A stretch of DNA of 64,000 nt, taken from the NCBI RefSeq assembly GCF_900044055.2, contig NZ_FCOX02000036.1:1-64000 (forward strand), written 5' to 3'. This DNA comes from Caballeronia calidae (GTDB lineage Bacteria; Pseudomonadota; Gammaproteobacteria; Burkholderiales; Burkholderiaceae). Below are positions 16,226 to 24,617 of this stretch, piece after piece. The translations under genes were made by a program, and so were the position numbers. The notes beneath the pieces were generated by a model that worked only from the letters and a program-made list of their open reading frames with translations, did not search any database and was not told the DNA's origin. Each line of letters opens with the position of its first letter. The stretch's first letter is position 1.

Positions 16226-17389
16226 TCACGCAGCGCGCCGCGCGCGCCGCCGTGCGAGCCACGCGCGCTCCGCCGCCGACGCGAGCCAGCCGAGCGCCGC
16301 ATACGGCCACACCCACGCGAGCCAGTGCGCCAGCCCGTTGAAATGCAGATAGCGGCCCTGCCGCCAGTCCGCGAGCACGATGTCGAAGTACGGATTCACC
16401 GGCAGCAGATTGACGAGCGCGAGCGAAACGACGAGCGCCGCGCCCGCGAGCGCCGCCCTGAGGCCGCGCGGCAGCGACACCGACAGCACGCCCGCCATCG
16501 TCGCAATGGCGATGCCTTCGAGCGCGCCGTCCGTCGCCCAGTCGAAGGTCAGGCCCGCACGCGATTGCAGGAAGGTGGCACCGGCTTTCGCGAAGAGCGT
16601 CATCCCGATCAGGAAGAGCATCAGCCGGATGCGCGGCGCGCGCCTGCGCGTGAGCAGCGTCGCGAGCACGAGCGCGGCGAACAGGCTCGTCGACGTGATG
16701 AGCGCTTCCCACAGATCGTCGGGCAGCAGCGCGCCGAGCCGGTCCGGCCAGCTTTCGACGTCCCACGCGGCAGGCGTCCATGCGAGGACGGCGTCCTGCA
16801 TCGCCGGGTCGAGTTCGTCCCACAGCACGCGCGGCAGGTCGCCGCCGCCGAAGAGATACGGCGCGGGGAACATCGCCGCGAACGGCCACAGCGCCGTGAG
16901 GCCGATCACGTACGCCGCGTCGCGCTCGAACCACGTGAAGCGGATGCGCCGGAGCAACCCGCGATCGAGCAGCGCGCTCGTCGCGGGCGCGATCAGTACG
17001 CCGCCGACGAGCGCGCCGAACGCATTCGCGGCGAGATCGAGATTCGAGGCGACGCGCGTCGGCAGATACGTCTGGATCGCCTCCATCGTGCCGGACAGGA
17101 ACGCGCCGCCGAGCAGCGCCGCGCCCACGGCGAGCGTGCCGCGCATCCGCGGATAGAGCGCGAGCACGATCAGCGCTCCGAGCGGCATGTAGCCGAGCAC
17201 GTTGGTGACGACGTCGAACGCCGTCAGATATTGCGGCACCGGATCGGCGAGATACGCGAGCGGCCCGAGACCGAGCGAGCGCCAGCCGGAAAACGGATAG
17301 AGCGAGCCATAGACGACGAGCGCCGCGTATGCGGCGAGCGCCTGCCGGGAAAACGCCGACGGGCGGCGCTGCCATTGCTTGATGGTCAT
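16226..17389 (-). CDS. VanZ-family integral membrane protein
   Basis: A 387-residue, strongly hydrophobic protein. The N-terminal half has the VanZ pattern (VYGSLYPFSGWR, then FDVVTNVLGYMPLGALIVLAL, then GTMEAIQTYLPTRVASNLDLAANAFGALVG, each with its membrane helix). The C-terminal half adds several more helices, so the protein is longer than typical VanZ proteins. VanZ proteins are named from a teicoplanin-resistance accessory, but most members have no known role. No resistance genes are nearby. Confidence 0.8.
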   Translation of the reverse strand: MTIKQWQRRPSAFSRQALAAYAALVVYGSLYPFSGWRSLGLGPLAYLADPVPQYLTAFDVVTNVLGYMPLGALIVLALYPRMRGTLAVGAALLGGAFLSGTMEAIQTYLPTRVASNLDLAANAFGALVGGVLIAPATSALLDRGLLRRIRFTWFERDAAYVIGLTALWPFAAMFPAPYLFGGGDLPRVLWDELDPAMQDAVLAWTPAAWDVESWPDRLGALLPDDLWEALITSTSLFAALVLATLLTRRRAPRIRLMLFLIGMTLFAKAGATFLQSRAGLTFDWATDGALEGIAIATMAGVLSVSLPRGLRAALAGAALVVSLALVNLLPVNPYFDIVLADWRQGRYLHFNGLAHWLAWVWPYAALGWLASAAERAWLARRRARRAA

Positions 17390-17438
17390 GAGCCGCCCGG
17401 ACGCCTCCGTGCTGGGCGGATGATGAAACAGCGAAAAG

Positions 17439-18065
17439 TCATCGTGAAGCGGAAAGGGGTTGCGCGGCGAGCCACGCGGAAATCTGGGCGATCACATCGT
17501 CCGATGCGGCCGCGAGCGCCCGCGCGCCGCCCGATGCATCGGCGCTCGATGCGGGCGCGCTCGCCGCGAAGCTGCGCTGGCTGAGCACGCGGCCCTGTTG
17601 CGTGAGCGTCGCGCGCACGGAGACGAGGCCGCGGCTTTGCTCGGGCGCGTCGAAGACCTGCTCGAAGCCCGTCAGCTCGACTTCGAGCAGCGGCACGGCG
17701 CGCACCGGATCGGCGCCCGACAGGATCGGGCCGCGCGCCGCGAGCGCCTCGCGCAGGCGCTGCGTCAAGAGCTGCGCGGGCGGCATCGTCCAGTGGCTCG
17801 TGGAATAGTTGCCGGTGCGCTGGGCATCGACGTAACTCAGGCGATACGCGAACGCGTCGGTTTCGAGATTGCGCGGCGCGCTGACGGCGAGCACCTTCAC
17901 CGGCGGCATCGGCGCGGCGTTCGCCGCCGCGTTGGCCGTGGATATCGCGCCGAGGTCGTAGCGCGCATCGGGCGTTGCGGTCGATGTCGATCCGCAGCCC
18001 GCGAGCATCGTGATCCAGGCGAGCGCAAAGGCCGCAGCCGCTCTTTTGATGTCGAAAATTGCCAT
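17439..18065 (-). CDS. ABC-type transport auxiliary lipoprotein (PqiC/DUF330 type)
   Basis: A 208-residue lipoprotein with signal peptide and lipobox MLAGC (Cys24), then a PqiC-like beta domain (YDLGAI, VLAVSAPRNLETDAFAYRLSYVD, YSTSHWTMPPAQLLTQRL). Such lipoproteins accompany MCE-type lipid transporters and are thought to sit in the outer membrane as the far end of the conduit. It is the last gene of the permease-ATPase-MCE-lipoprotein operon; 25 bases separate it from the MCE gene. Confidence 0.87.
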   Translation of the reverse strand: MAIFDIKRAAAAFALAWITMLAGCGSTSTATPDARYDLGAISTANAAANAAPMPPVKVLAVSAPRNLETDAFAYRLSYVDAQRTGNYSTSHWTMPPAQLLTQRLREALAARGPILSGADPVRAVPLLEVELTGFEQVFDAPEQSRGLVSVRATLTQQGRVLSQRSFAASAPASSADASGGARALAAASDDVIAQISAWLAAQPLSASR

Positions 18066-18090
18066 ATTGTTGTCTCGATCAATGCGTCGA

Positions 18091-19050
18091 TCAATGCGCC
18101 GGCTGCGCAGGCCACGAGAAACCGGGCTCGCCCGGCCCCGGCGCCTGCTGCGGCGCGCCGAACAGCACGCTGCGCGGATTGGTGCTGAACGCGTCGGCGG
18201 CGCGATCGACCGAGCGGGCGGCCGCGCTCACGTCGTCGCTGAAGGAGTAAAGGCGCGGCAGCGCCTCGAAGCCGACGCGCGCCGTCACGAAGCGCAGCGA
18301 CTCGTTCATGTCCGCGAGCGCCGCGCTCGCGTCCTCCGCGGCCTTGCCCGCCTTGTTCAGATTGGTGACGAACGGGCCGTCCGGGCGATTCAGGTTCTGC
18401 ACGAACTGATTGGTCGAGGCAAGCGTGGTGTTGACCTGCTTCAGGGTTTGCGGCAACTGTGCCGTCGCGGGCTGGACCTGGCTCGCGAGCGTCGCGATGC
18501 CATCGGCCGCGCCCTGCAGGCTCTTCGTCGTGGCCATGAGCTGGTTGCGCACGTCGTCGCTGAGAAACTTGTCGGCGTCATCCGCGAGACGCTCGAACTT
18601 CTTCAGGATCACGTCGCCGCGCTGCTGCAACTGCTCGAACAGGCCCGGACGCATCGGCACTTCGGCGACATGCTGCGGCGATGAAGCCAGCGCGGTCGGA
18701 TCGGTGCCGGTGTCGTCGAGCTGCACGAACGCGATGCCCGTCACGCCCTGAAAGCCGAGCGTCGCAAAGGTCGAGTGCGTCATCGGCGCGTTCTTGTCGA
18801 CGAGAATGCGGATGCGGATCTGCCCCGGATGCGCGCGGTCGAAGCGGATCGATTGCACCTTGCCGACACCGAGACCGCGATAACGCACCGACGCGTCCGT
18901 GAAAAGCCCGGTGACGTTGGTGCGCGCGATCAGGTCGTACGGCACGCGCACGGTGCGATCCACATTGAAGAAGAACACGGTGAACGCGATGGCCAGCACG
19001 AGGACGATCGTGAAGAGCCCAGTCCAGAACGCATGTGATTTGTTTTCCAT
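18091..19050 (-). CDS. MlaD-family MCE-domain substrate-binding protein
   Basis: A 319-residue protein with an N-terminal membrane anchor (about 9-30, WTGLFTIVLVLAIAFTVFFF). A single MCE domain at about 38-118 contains TNVTGLFTDASVRYRGLGVGKV, and a long helical C-terminal half follows. MCE proteins form hexameric rings that pass phospholipids across the periplasm. It works with the permease and ATPase encoded upstream and with the downstream lipoprotein. The long helical tail resembles family members that build a tube rather than the short E. coli MlaD. Confidence 0.92.
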   Translation of the reverse strand: MENKSHAFWTGLFTIVLVLAIAFTVFFFNVDRTVRVPYDLIARTNVTGLFTDASVRYRGLGVGKVQSIRFDRAHPGQIRIRILVDKNAPMTHSTFATLGFQGVTGIAFVQLDDTGTDPTALASSPQHVAEVPMRPGLFEQLQQRGDVILKKFERLADDADKFLSDDVRNQLMATTKSLQGAADGIATLASQVQPATAQLPQTLKQVNTTLASTNQFVQNLNRPDGPFVTNLNKAGKAAEDASAALADMNESLRFVTARVGFEALPRLYSFSDDVSAAARSVDRAADAFSTNPRSVLFGAPQQAPGPGEPGFSWPAQPAH

Positions 19051-19086
19051 CGGCAGGTTCCTTTGACTTGCGGACGCGTCGTGCGG

Positions 19087-19965
19087 CTACTTGTTGACGG
19101 CAATCGGCGCGTCCTCGAGCGCGGCCGGGGGCAGCTTCGCGCGACGCTCGGGCGGCAAGGCCTGCAGCGCGCGGCGCCCGCGCCGCCCCAGAAAATACTC
19201 GCGGATGAACGGATGGTCCACCGCGCACGCCTCTTCCACCGGCGCCGCGACGAGCACGCGCCGGTCCGCGAGCACGGCGACGCGCGTGGACAGCGCGACC
19301 ATCGTATCGAGATCGTGCGTGACCATCACGACAGTCAGCCCGAGCGCGCGATGCAGCGTGGCGATCAGATCGACGAACTCGTCCGATGCCTTCGGATCGA
19401 GGCCGGCCGTGGGTTCGTCGAGAAAGAGCAGCTCGGGCTCGAGCGCGATCGCCCGCGCGATGCCCACGCGCTTCACCATCCCGCCCGACAGCGCCGACGG
19501 CATCTTGCTCGCGTGCTTGCACGACAGGCCGACCATTTCGAGTTTCAGCATCACGAACTCGCGGATCAGATCCTCGGGAATCTTGCCGAGCTCGCGAAAC
19601 GGCTGCGCGATGTTGTCGTACACGGTCAGCGACGAAAACAGCGCACCCTGCTGGAACATCATCCCCGAGCGCGTGCGCAGCATCTTCGCGGTTTCGTCGT
19701 CCATTTGCGCCCATTCCTCGCCGAGCACGCGAATGGTGCCCGAAGTCGGCGATTCGAGCCCGAGAATCTGCCGCACGAGCGTGGTCTTGCCCGAGCCCGA
19801 GCCGCCCAGCAACGCGACGATCTCGCCGCGCCGCACGTCGAGATTCAGATGCTCGTGGATCACCGTGCGTCCGTAGCGCTTCGTCACGTCGCGCACTTCG
19901 ATCACCGGCTCCGCGATGACGGGCGGCGGCTGATGGCGAACGGCGGTGGCGAGCGAGGTCGACAT
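19087..19965 (-). CDS. MlaF-type ABC transporter ATPase
   Basis: A 292-residue ATPase with Walker A GGSGSGKT (54-61), Q-loop MMFQQGALFSSLTV, signature LSGGMVKRVGIARA, Walker B LLFLDEPTAGLDP and the switch His in VTHDLDT. It powers the adjacent permease. The ATG at 19965 overlaps the permease stop as TAATG, implying coupling. An upstream in-frame extension is out of the family pattern and lies within the permease gene. Confidence 0.95.
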   Translation of the reverse strand: MSTSLATAVRHQPPPVIAEPVIEVRDVTKRYGRTVIHEHLNLDVRRGEIVALLGGSGSGKTTLVRQILGLESPTSGTIRVLGEEWAQMDDETAKMLRTRSGMMFQQGALFSSLTVYDNIAQPFRELGKIPEDLIREFVMLKLEMVGLSCKHASKMPSALSGGMVKRVGIARAIALEPELLFLDEPTAGLDPKASDEFVDLIATLHRALGLTVVMVTHDLDTMVALSTRVAVLADRRVLVAAPVEEACAVDHPFIREYFLGRRGRRALQALPPERRAKLPPAALEDAPIAVNK

Positions 19966-21092
19966 TACAGTCCTACGTTCTGGAACAGGATGGCGAACAC
20001 GGCGTCCGCGAGAATCACGACGGTGATCGACGTCACCACGGAGGTCGTCGTGCCTTCGCCGAGACTCTGCGAGTTCGCCTTGATGCGAAAGCCGAAGTGA
20101 CACGCCGCGAGCGCGATCAGCATGCCGAACACGACGCCTTTGCCGAGCCCGATCCACAAATTGGCAATCGGCACGACGGACGGCAGCGAGCGGATGAAGA
20201 AGTTGATGTCGATGGACAGCACGAGCTTCGCCGCGAGCGCGCCGCCCGTCAACGCAATGATGTTGGTCCACATGACCAGCAGCGGCATCGCGATACCGAG
20301 CGCGATCACGCGCGGCAGCACGAGCCGCAGGCCGTGCGGGATGCCCATGACCTGCATCGCGTCGAGTTCCTCGGTCACGCGCATCACGCCGATCTGCGCT
20401 GTGATCGCGGAGCCCGAGCGCCCGGCGACGAGAATCGCCGAGAGCACCGGTCCTAGCTCGCGGATCACCGAAAGCCCGAGGATGTTCACGATGTACTGGT
20501 TCGCGCCGAACGCCTGCAATTGCTGCGCGGACAGATAGCTCAGCACGATGCCGATCAGGAACGCGACGAGCGCGGTGATCGCGAGCGCCTGCGCGCCGGC
20601 GCTGTAGATATTGGCGGAAATCTCGGTCCACGGAATTCGCTGCGGACGCCGAACGAGCCCGATGAGATCGAGCACGAAGCCGCCGAACATCGCGAGACCG
20701 CCGTAGAGGTGATCGAAGAAAGCGAAGATGAGCTGGCCTAGCCGCGTGACGGGATCGACGCGATCGACGGGTTCGGGTTCCTCGCGCTCCGCATCGAGCA
20801 GCGCGACGCGCTCGAAGATTTCGCGCTGCGTATCCGACAGCGCGATGGTTGCGGGCATCTTGCGGCCCCAGACGCGCCAGAGCGCCTGCCCGCCGACGTG
20901 ATCGAGCCGCTCGACCGAAAGCAGATCCCATTGGCCGATCGCCTCGCGCCCGATGGCGCGCAGCCGCCGCGTGACGCCGCTCTTCGCGCGATCGCGGGCG
21001 AGCGCGAGCGCGGTCCACTGGCCCGAGAGCCGGACCACCTTGCCCTGCTGACCGGCTTCCACTCTCAGGCGTGGCGGCGTGTCGAAGTCCAA
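19965..21092 (-). CDS. MlaE-type ABC transporter permease with N-terminal extension
   Basis: The C-terminal 250 residues are a standard MlaE permease (YIVNILGLSVIRELGPVLSAILVAGRSGSAITAQIGVMRVTEELDAMQVMG; five to six membrane helices). They are preceded by about 120 residues with a STAS-like feel (VRLSGQWTALALARDR). The frame is open to an ATG at 21278, but that would overlap the toxin gene and its operator. I use a TTG at 21092, where the recognisable domain begins; no clear ribosome binding site supports any start. It heads the four-gene lipid-transport operon. Confidence 0.85.
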   Translation of the reverse strand: MDFDTPPRLRVEAGQQGKVVRLSGQWTALALARDRAKSGVTRRLRAIGREAIGQWDLLSVERLDHVGGQALWRVWGRKMPATIALSDTQREIFERVALLDAEREEPEPVDRVDPVTRLGQLIFAFFDHLYGGLAMFGGFVLDLIGLVRRPQRIPWTEISANIYSAGAQALAITALVAFLIGIVLSYLSAQQLQAFGANQYIVNILGLSVIRELGPVLSAILVAGRSGSAITAQIGVMRVTEELDAMQVMGIPHGLRLVLPRVIALGIAMPLLVMWTNIIALTGGALAAKLVLSIDINFFIRSLPSVVPIANLWIGLGKGVVFGMLIALAACHFGFRIKANSQSLGEGTTTSVVTSITVVILADAVFAILFQNVGL

Positions 21093-21259
21093 GGATGGAT
21101 GGCGCGATGAGACGCGGTTAAAGGGGAGAGGACATTGTAGCGAAGTGTTTGGTGAGGGCGGAATTGGCCGGCACGGGAGATTCGTGCTTATGCCGGTCGG
21201 CTGAGTTTTGCGGAAGCGTTGGAAGAGGAAGACTGGGACGTAATGTTCTCCAATGCAAT

Positions 21260-21275
21260 TTAGCAAATATGCTAA
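21260..21275. promoter_or_regulatory. Palindromic operator of the toxin-antitoxin module
   Basis: TTAGCA-AATA-TGCTAA, a 6+6 inverted repeat, overlaps the toxin start codon at 21269. Its place and AT-rich character suit autoregulation by the helix-turn-helix antitoxin. The binding protein is inferred. Confidence 0.6.
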
Positions 21276-21619
21276 CATCCGAAGATGTCGATAAATGGAC
21301 GATCACGTACTACAGCGAACGGATTCAGCGCGAGATTCGCGACTTGCCTTCGGGCATTTACGCCGGTTATCTGCGTCTTGTGTCGGTCATGAAGCGAAAG
21401 GGGGCGGATTTGCACATGCCGTATTCCCGCGCCCTGGGCGATAAGTTGTTCGAGCTTCGTCCGACTGGAGAGGAAGGTATTGGGCGCGTTTTTTATTGCA
21501 CCCTGAAGGGAAATCGAATCGTCATGCTGCACTCCTTCGTCAAGAAAACGCAGCAGACGCCGCCGAAGGAAATGCGTCTCGCCCGCAAACGCTTGAGGGA
21601 GGTTCAACAGAATGGCTAA
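21269..21619 (+). CDS. RelE/HigB-like toxin (phage Gp49-like family)
   Basis: A 116-residue protein containing WTITYYSERIQREI, MPYSRALGDKLFELRP, RVFYCTLKGNRIVMLHSFVKKTQQTP and a C-terminal ARKRLREV helix. This is the pattern of the Gp49/HigB branch of RelE-fold toxins, which are ribosome-dependent mRNA interferases. The ATG at 21269 lies inside the palindrome and lacks a ribosome binding site, so expression may be weak or leaderless. The gene overlaps the antitoxin by 8 bases and is toxin-first, as in higBA. Base composition is lower in GC than the flanking genes, consistent with transfer. Confidence 0.85.
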   Translation: MLTSEDVDKWTITYYSERIQREIRDLPSGIYAGYLRLVSVMKRKGADLHMPYSRALGDKLFELRPTGEEGIGRVFYCTLKGNRIVMLHSFVKKTQQTPPKEMRLARKRLREVQQNG

Positions 21620-21947
21620 GACTCGATGGCAACGGGAACTGGAAGAGCGTTACAAGCCAGTTCCACACAGCGACGAAGACGTTGAGCGACAGATCGCGGC
21701 CGACCCTGAATTAAAGGCGGCATACGATGCGCTCGCCCCTCAATACGAGGCACTCACCGAATTGCTCAACGCCCGCAAGGAAGCAGGTCTCACGCAAGCG
21801 CAAGTCGCGGAACGAATGAAAACGACTGCATCGGCCGTCGCGCGCCTCGAAGGATCATTGATCAGCGGCAAGCATTCGCCGTCGATCGAAACACTGCACA
21901 AGTACGCCGCCGCCTGCGGCAAGACCTTGCGCATCGCGTTCGTTTGA
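21612..21947 (+). CDS. XRE-family antitoxin (HigA-like)
   Basis: A 111-residue protein whose second half is an XRE helix-turn-helix (about 56-105: RKEAGLTQAQVAERMKTTASAVARLE...SPSIETLHKYAAACGKTLRI). The N-terminal 45 residues are charged and probably wrap the toxin. It should neutralise the overlapping upstream toxin and repress the module through the palindrome at the toxin start. Confidence 0.88.
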   Translation: MAKTRWQRELEERYKPVPHSDEDVERQIAADPELKAAYDALAPQYEALTELLNARKEAGLTQAQVAERMKTTASAVARLEGSLISGKHSPSIETLHKYAAACGKTLRIAFV

Positions 21948-21982
21948 CGTTCTCGCGGTCGTAGCGATGCCCTTCGCGCCGC

Positions 21983-21988
21983 TACAAT
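21983..21988 (+). promoter_or_regulatory. Candidate -10 (GCTACAAT) for birA
   Basis: TACAAT preceded by GC ends 7 bases before the birA ATG. If used, the transcript would begin at or next to the start codon, giving a leaderless mRNA. The -35 is weak. Confidence 0.4.
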
Positions 21989-21995
21989 ACCCGCC

Positions 21996-22883
21996 ATGAA
22001 CCCAACCCCCTTCGCCCCCGACGCGCCCTGGCGCATCGACCGCACCCGGCTCGCGGCGCTCGCCGAGCGGCCCGCCCGCGACTGGACCATCGACATCGTC
22101 GACGAAACGGGCTCGACGAACGCTGACCTGATGGAGCAGATGCGCGCCTCGCGCCATGACAGCGCGCCCGCGCCGATCGTCCGCATCGCGTACTCGCAAA
22201 CCGCCGGGCGCGGGCGGCGCGGCCGTGCGTGGCTCGCCGAACCGGGCAATGCGCTCCTGATGTCGGTCGGCTGTGTGATCGGGCGTCCGATCGAAGGGCT
22301 GTCGGGACTGAGTCTCGCCATCGGCACTGCCGTGCTCGATGCGCTCGCGCGCCTGCCGCTCACGCCGTCCGCGCGGGCCGCGCTGAAATGGCCGAACGAT
22401 GTCCTGCTCGACGACGGCAAGCTCGCCGGCATTCTCATCGAGACCGCGTGGAATACGCCCGAAGCGACGGCGGTCGTGATCGGCATCGGCATGAACCTGC
22501 ACGGCGCGGAGCAGCTCGCCGCGCAGGTCGACGACGCGAGCCGACTCGCCGCATCGTCCGTGCAGGGCACCGCGCCCGCAGCGCTCGCGCGCGCTTGGCC
22601 CGACGCCAATCTCACCGATACCCTGGCCGCGCTACTCAACGCGCTCGACACGGCGCTGCCGCGCTTCGAAGCCGAAGGCTTCCGGCCGTTCCGCCAACGC
22701 TGGCTCGACATGCACGCCTGGGCCGGACGCGAAGTCGCGCTGATCGATCAAGGCATGGAGGTCACGCGCGGCATCGCGTCGGGCGTCGATGACAGCGGCC
22801 AGTTGCTGATCGACACACCCGAAGGACCGCGCGCCGTCACGACCGGCGAGCTCACGCTGCGCCTCACGAAGGAGCGTCCGTGA
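21996..22883 (+). CDS. birA: Biotin--[acetyl-CoA-carboxylase] ligase, monofunctional
   Basis: A 295-residue biotin protein ligase with the catalytic loop GRGRRGR (71-77), KWPNDVLLDDGKLAGILIE and GIGMNLHG, and a C-terminal SH3-like domain (ALIDQGMEVTRGIASGVDDSGQLLID). It attaches biotin to the carboxylase carrier protein. The N-terminal winged-helix repressor domain of E. coli BirA is absent, so this copy cannot act as a classical biotin repressor. The stop overlaps the coaX start by 4 bases. Confidence 0.95.
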   Translation: MNPTPFAPDAPWRIDRTRLAALAERPARDWTIDIVDETGSTNADLMEQMRASRHDSAPAPIVRIAYSQTAGRGRRGRAWLAEPGNALLMSVGCVIGRPIEGLSGLSLAIGTAVLDALARLPLTPSARAALKWPNDVLLDDGKLAGILIETAWNTPEATAVVIGIGMNLHGAEQLAAQVDDASRLAASSVQGTAPAALARAWPDANLTDTLAALLNALDTALPRFEAEGFRPFRQRWLDMHAWAGREVALIDQGMEVTRGIASGVDDSGQLLIDTPEGPRAVTTGELTLRLTKERP

Positions 22884-23701
22884 ACGCATCCGCGAGCGAG
22901 GCGCCCTATCTGCTCATCGACGCGGGCAACAGCCGCATCAAGTGGTCGCTCGTCGATCACGACGGCGCGTCGCTCGTGAACGGCGCGTTCGAACACGCGC
23001 ATCACTCGACGATCGCCGACGACGCCGCGCTCGACAACTGGGCCGACCTGCCGACGCCGGCGAGCGCATGGATTTCGAATGTTGCCGGGATGCCGGTGCA
23101 GAACCGCATCCAGCGTCTGATCGACGCGCGCTGGCCGACGCTGCCGCGCACCGTCGTGCGCGCCCGTGCCGCGCAGTGCGGCATCGTCAACAACTACGCC
23201 GATCCGACGCGTCTCGGCAGCGACCGTTGGGCCGGCATGATCGCCGCGCGCGCGGCCTATCCGGGCGAGCATCTGCTCGTCGCGACGTTCGGCACCGCGA
23301 CGACGCTCGAAGCGTTGCGCGCCGACGGCGTCTTCACCGGCGGTCTGATCGCGCCGGGCTGGTCGCTGATGATGGAATCGCTCGGCAGCCACACCGCGCA
23401 ACTGCCGACGCTCGATGCTTCCTCGGCACGCGAGGCGCTGAATCAGACACGCAGCCTCTTCGCCACCGACACGGCCGCTGCGCTTTCGGCCGGATGCCTG
23501 CTCGCGCAGGCGAGCCTGATCGAGCGTGCATGGCACGATCTGAAAGCGGACTGGCAAGCCGACGTCCGACTCGTGCTCGGCGGCGGCGCGGCAAATGAAA
23601 TCGCGGGCGCGCTCAACGTCCCGCATACCCGACACGATTCCCTCGTGCTGTCCGGCCTCGCGCTCATCGCGCGCGACGCGACGGCGCGCCATTCATCCTG
23701 A
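22880..23701 (+). CDS. coaX: Type III pantothenate kinase
   Basis: A 273-residue ASKHA-fold kinase with phosphate-1 motif LLIDAGNSRIKW at about 12-23, DRWAGMIAARAAYP, the adenosine-side FGTATTLEALRADGVFTGGLIAPG, and GGGAANEI near the C-terminus. It carries out the first step of CoA synthesis and, unlike type I enzymes, is not feedback inhibited by CoA. It is translationally coupled to birA, a pairing common in beta-proteobacteria. Confidence 0.95.
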   Translation: MNASASEAPYLLIDAGNSRIKWSLVDHDGASLVNGAFEHAHHSTIADDAALDNWADLPTPASAWISNVAGMPVQNRIQRLIDARWPTLPRTVVRARAAQCGIVNNYADPTRLGSDRWAGMIAARAAYPGEHLLVATFGTATTLEALRADGVFTGGLIAPGWSLMMESLGSHTAQLPTLDASSAREALNQTRSLFATDTAAALSAGCLLAQASLIERAWHDLKADWQADVRLVLGGGAANEIAGALNVPHTRHDSLVLSGLALIARDATARHSS

Positions 23702-23734
23702 TTTGCTGATTTGATTGACGGACGGAGCCCAAGA

Positions 23735-23974
23735 ATGCTGCGCTGGCTGATCGCCCTTCTGATACTCGCCAACCTGCTGATGTTCGCGGTCATGCGCGGC
23801 CTGTTCGGACCGCTTCCCGCGGCCGGCGCGCGCGAGCCGCATCATCTGTTGCAGCAGGTTCATCCCGAGGCGCTCGCGACGCGCCCGCTGCACCCCGAAG
23901 AAGCGTTCGATCAGCCGCGTGTCGGCGGACCGGCGCCGGCGGCCAACGTGCAAACCGTGCCGCTCGGCCAATGA
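23735..23974 (+). CDS. Small membrane-anchored protein of unknown function
   Basis: A 79-residue product with one N-terminal hydrophobic helix (about 4-25, LIALLILANLLMFAVMRGLF) followed by a polar, proline-rich tail. The ATG at 23735 has GGAG eight bases upstream; an earlier in-frame ATG at 23711 is less likely. It follows birA-coaX by 33 bases and may belong to the same transcript. No function is recognised. Confidence 0.6.
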   Translation: MLRWLIALLILANLLMFAVMRGLFGPLPAAGAREPHHLLQQVHPEALATRPLHPEEAFDQPRVGGPAPAANVQTVPLGQ

Positions 23975-23989
23975 TGCGCCGAGCCCGGA

Positions 23990-24472
23990 TCAGGACGCCG
24001 CGCGGACCTTCTTGAGGAGCGCGGTCGTCGATCGGTCGTGTTCGAACGCGATGGCGAGCGCCTTGCCGCCCCAGCCGCGCACGAGCGCCGATTCGGCGAG
24101 CTTGTCCATGTCGTAGTCGCCGCCCTTCACGAGCACGTCGGGACGCACGGCGTCGATCAGCTCCAGCGGCGTCGATTCCTCGAACTTTACGACCCAGTCG
24201 ACGCTTTCCAGCGCCGCGAGCAGCGCCATGCGATCGTCCTCGCGATTGATCGGGCGATCGTCGCCCTTGCCGAGCGTGCGCACGGAGGCATCGCTGTTCA
24301 CGCCGACGATGAGCGTCGCGCCCAGCGCCTTCGCATCGGCGAGATAGGTGACGTGGCCGCGATGCAGAATGTCGAAGACGCCGTTCGTGAAGACCACGGG
24401 ACCGGCGAGCGTGGGACGGCGCGCGGCGAGCGCTTCGCGCGTAATGAGCTTGCGTTCGAAAATGGCGGGCAT
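23990..24472 (-). CDS. rfaE2: D-glycero-beta-D-manno-heptose 1-phosphate adenylyltransferase
   Basis: A 160-residue cytidylyltransferase-fold enzyme with FTNGVFDILHRGHVTYL (HxGH at 37-40) and VGVNSDASVRTLGKGDDRPIN. It corresponds to the C-terminal half of E. coli HldE and makes ADP-heptose for the LPS inner core. The separate gene implies that the kinase half is encoded elsewhere, as is usual in Burkholderiaceae. I chose the ATG at 24472, which begins at the family N-terminus. Confidence 0.93.
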   Translation of the reverse strand: MPAIFERKLITREALAARRPTLAGPVVFTNGVFDILHRGHVTYLADAKALGATLIVGVNSDASVRTLGKGDDRPINREDDRMALLAALESVDWVVKFEESTPLELIDAVRPDVLVKGGDYDMDKLAESALVRGWGGKALAIAFEHDRSTTALLKKVRAAS

Positions 24473-24553
24473 GGTGGCGCTCGCTCCGATGTCTGAAAGC
24501 GCGCATTGTGCCACGGCCCCCGGCACGCGCCCGTTTCAATGTGGATGGAAAAG

Positions 24554-24591
24554 CGAAACGGCCCGCCGGTTCTACCCGGCGGGCCGTTTCG
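24554..24591. terminator. Long-stem hairpin downstream of the diiron gene
   Basis: A 16-bp perfect stem (CGAAACGGCCCGCCGG and its complement) with a 6-base loop lies 26 bases past the diiron gene stop. The minus-strand tail is only moderately T-rich. Confidence 0.75.
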
Positions 24592-24617
24592 TCTTCAAAG
24601 CCTCGATGCGCAGGCGA

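Noticed and set aside
21093..21278. N-terminal extension of the MlaE-type permease to the ATG at 21278
   Set aside because: It would overlap the toxin start and its operator, and the extra residues look non-coding.
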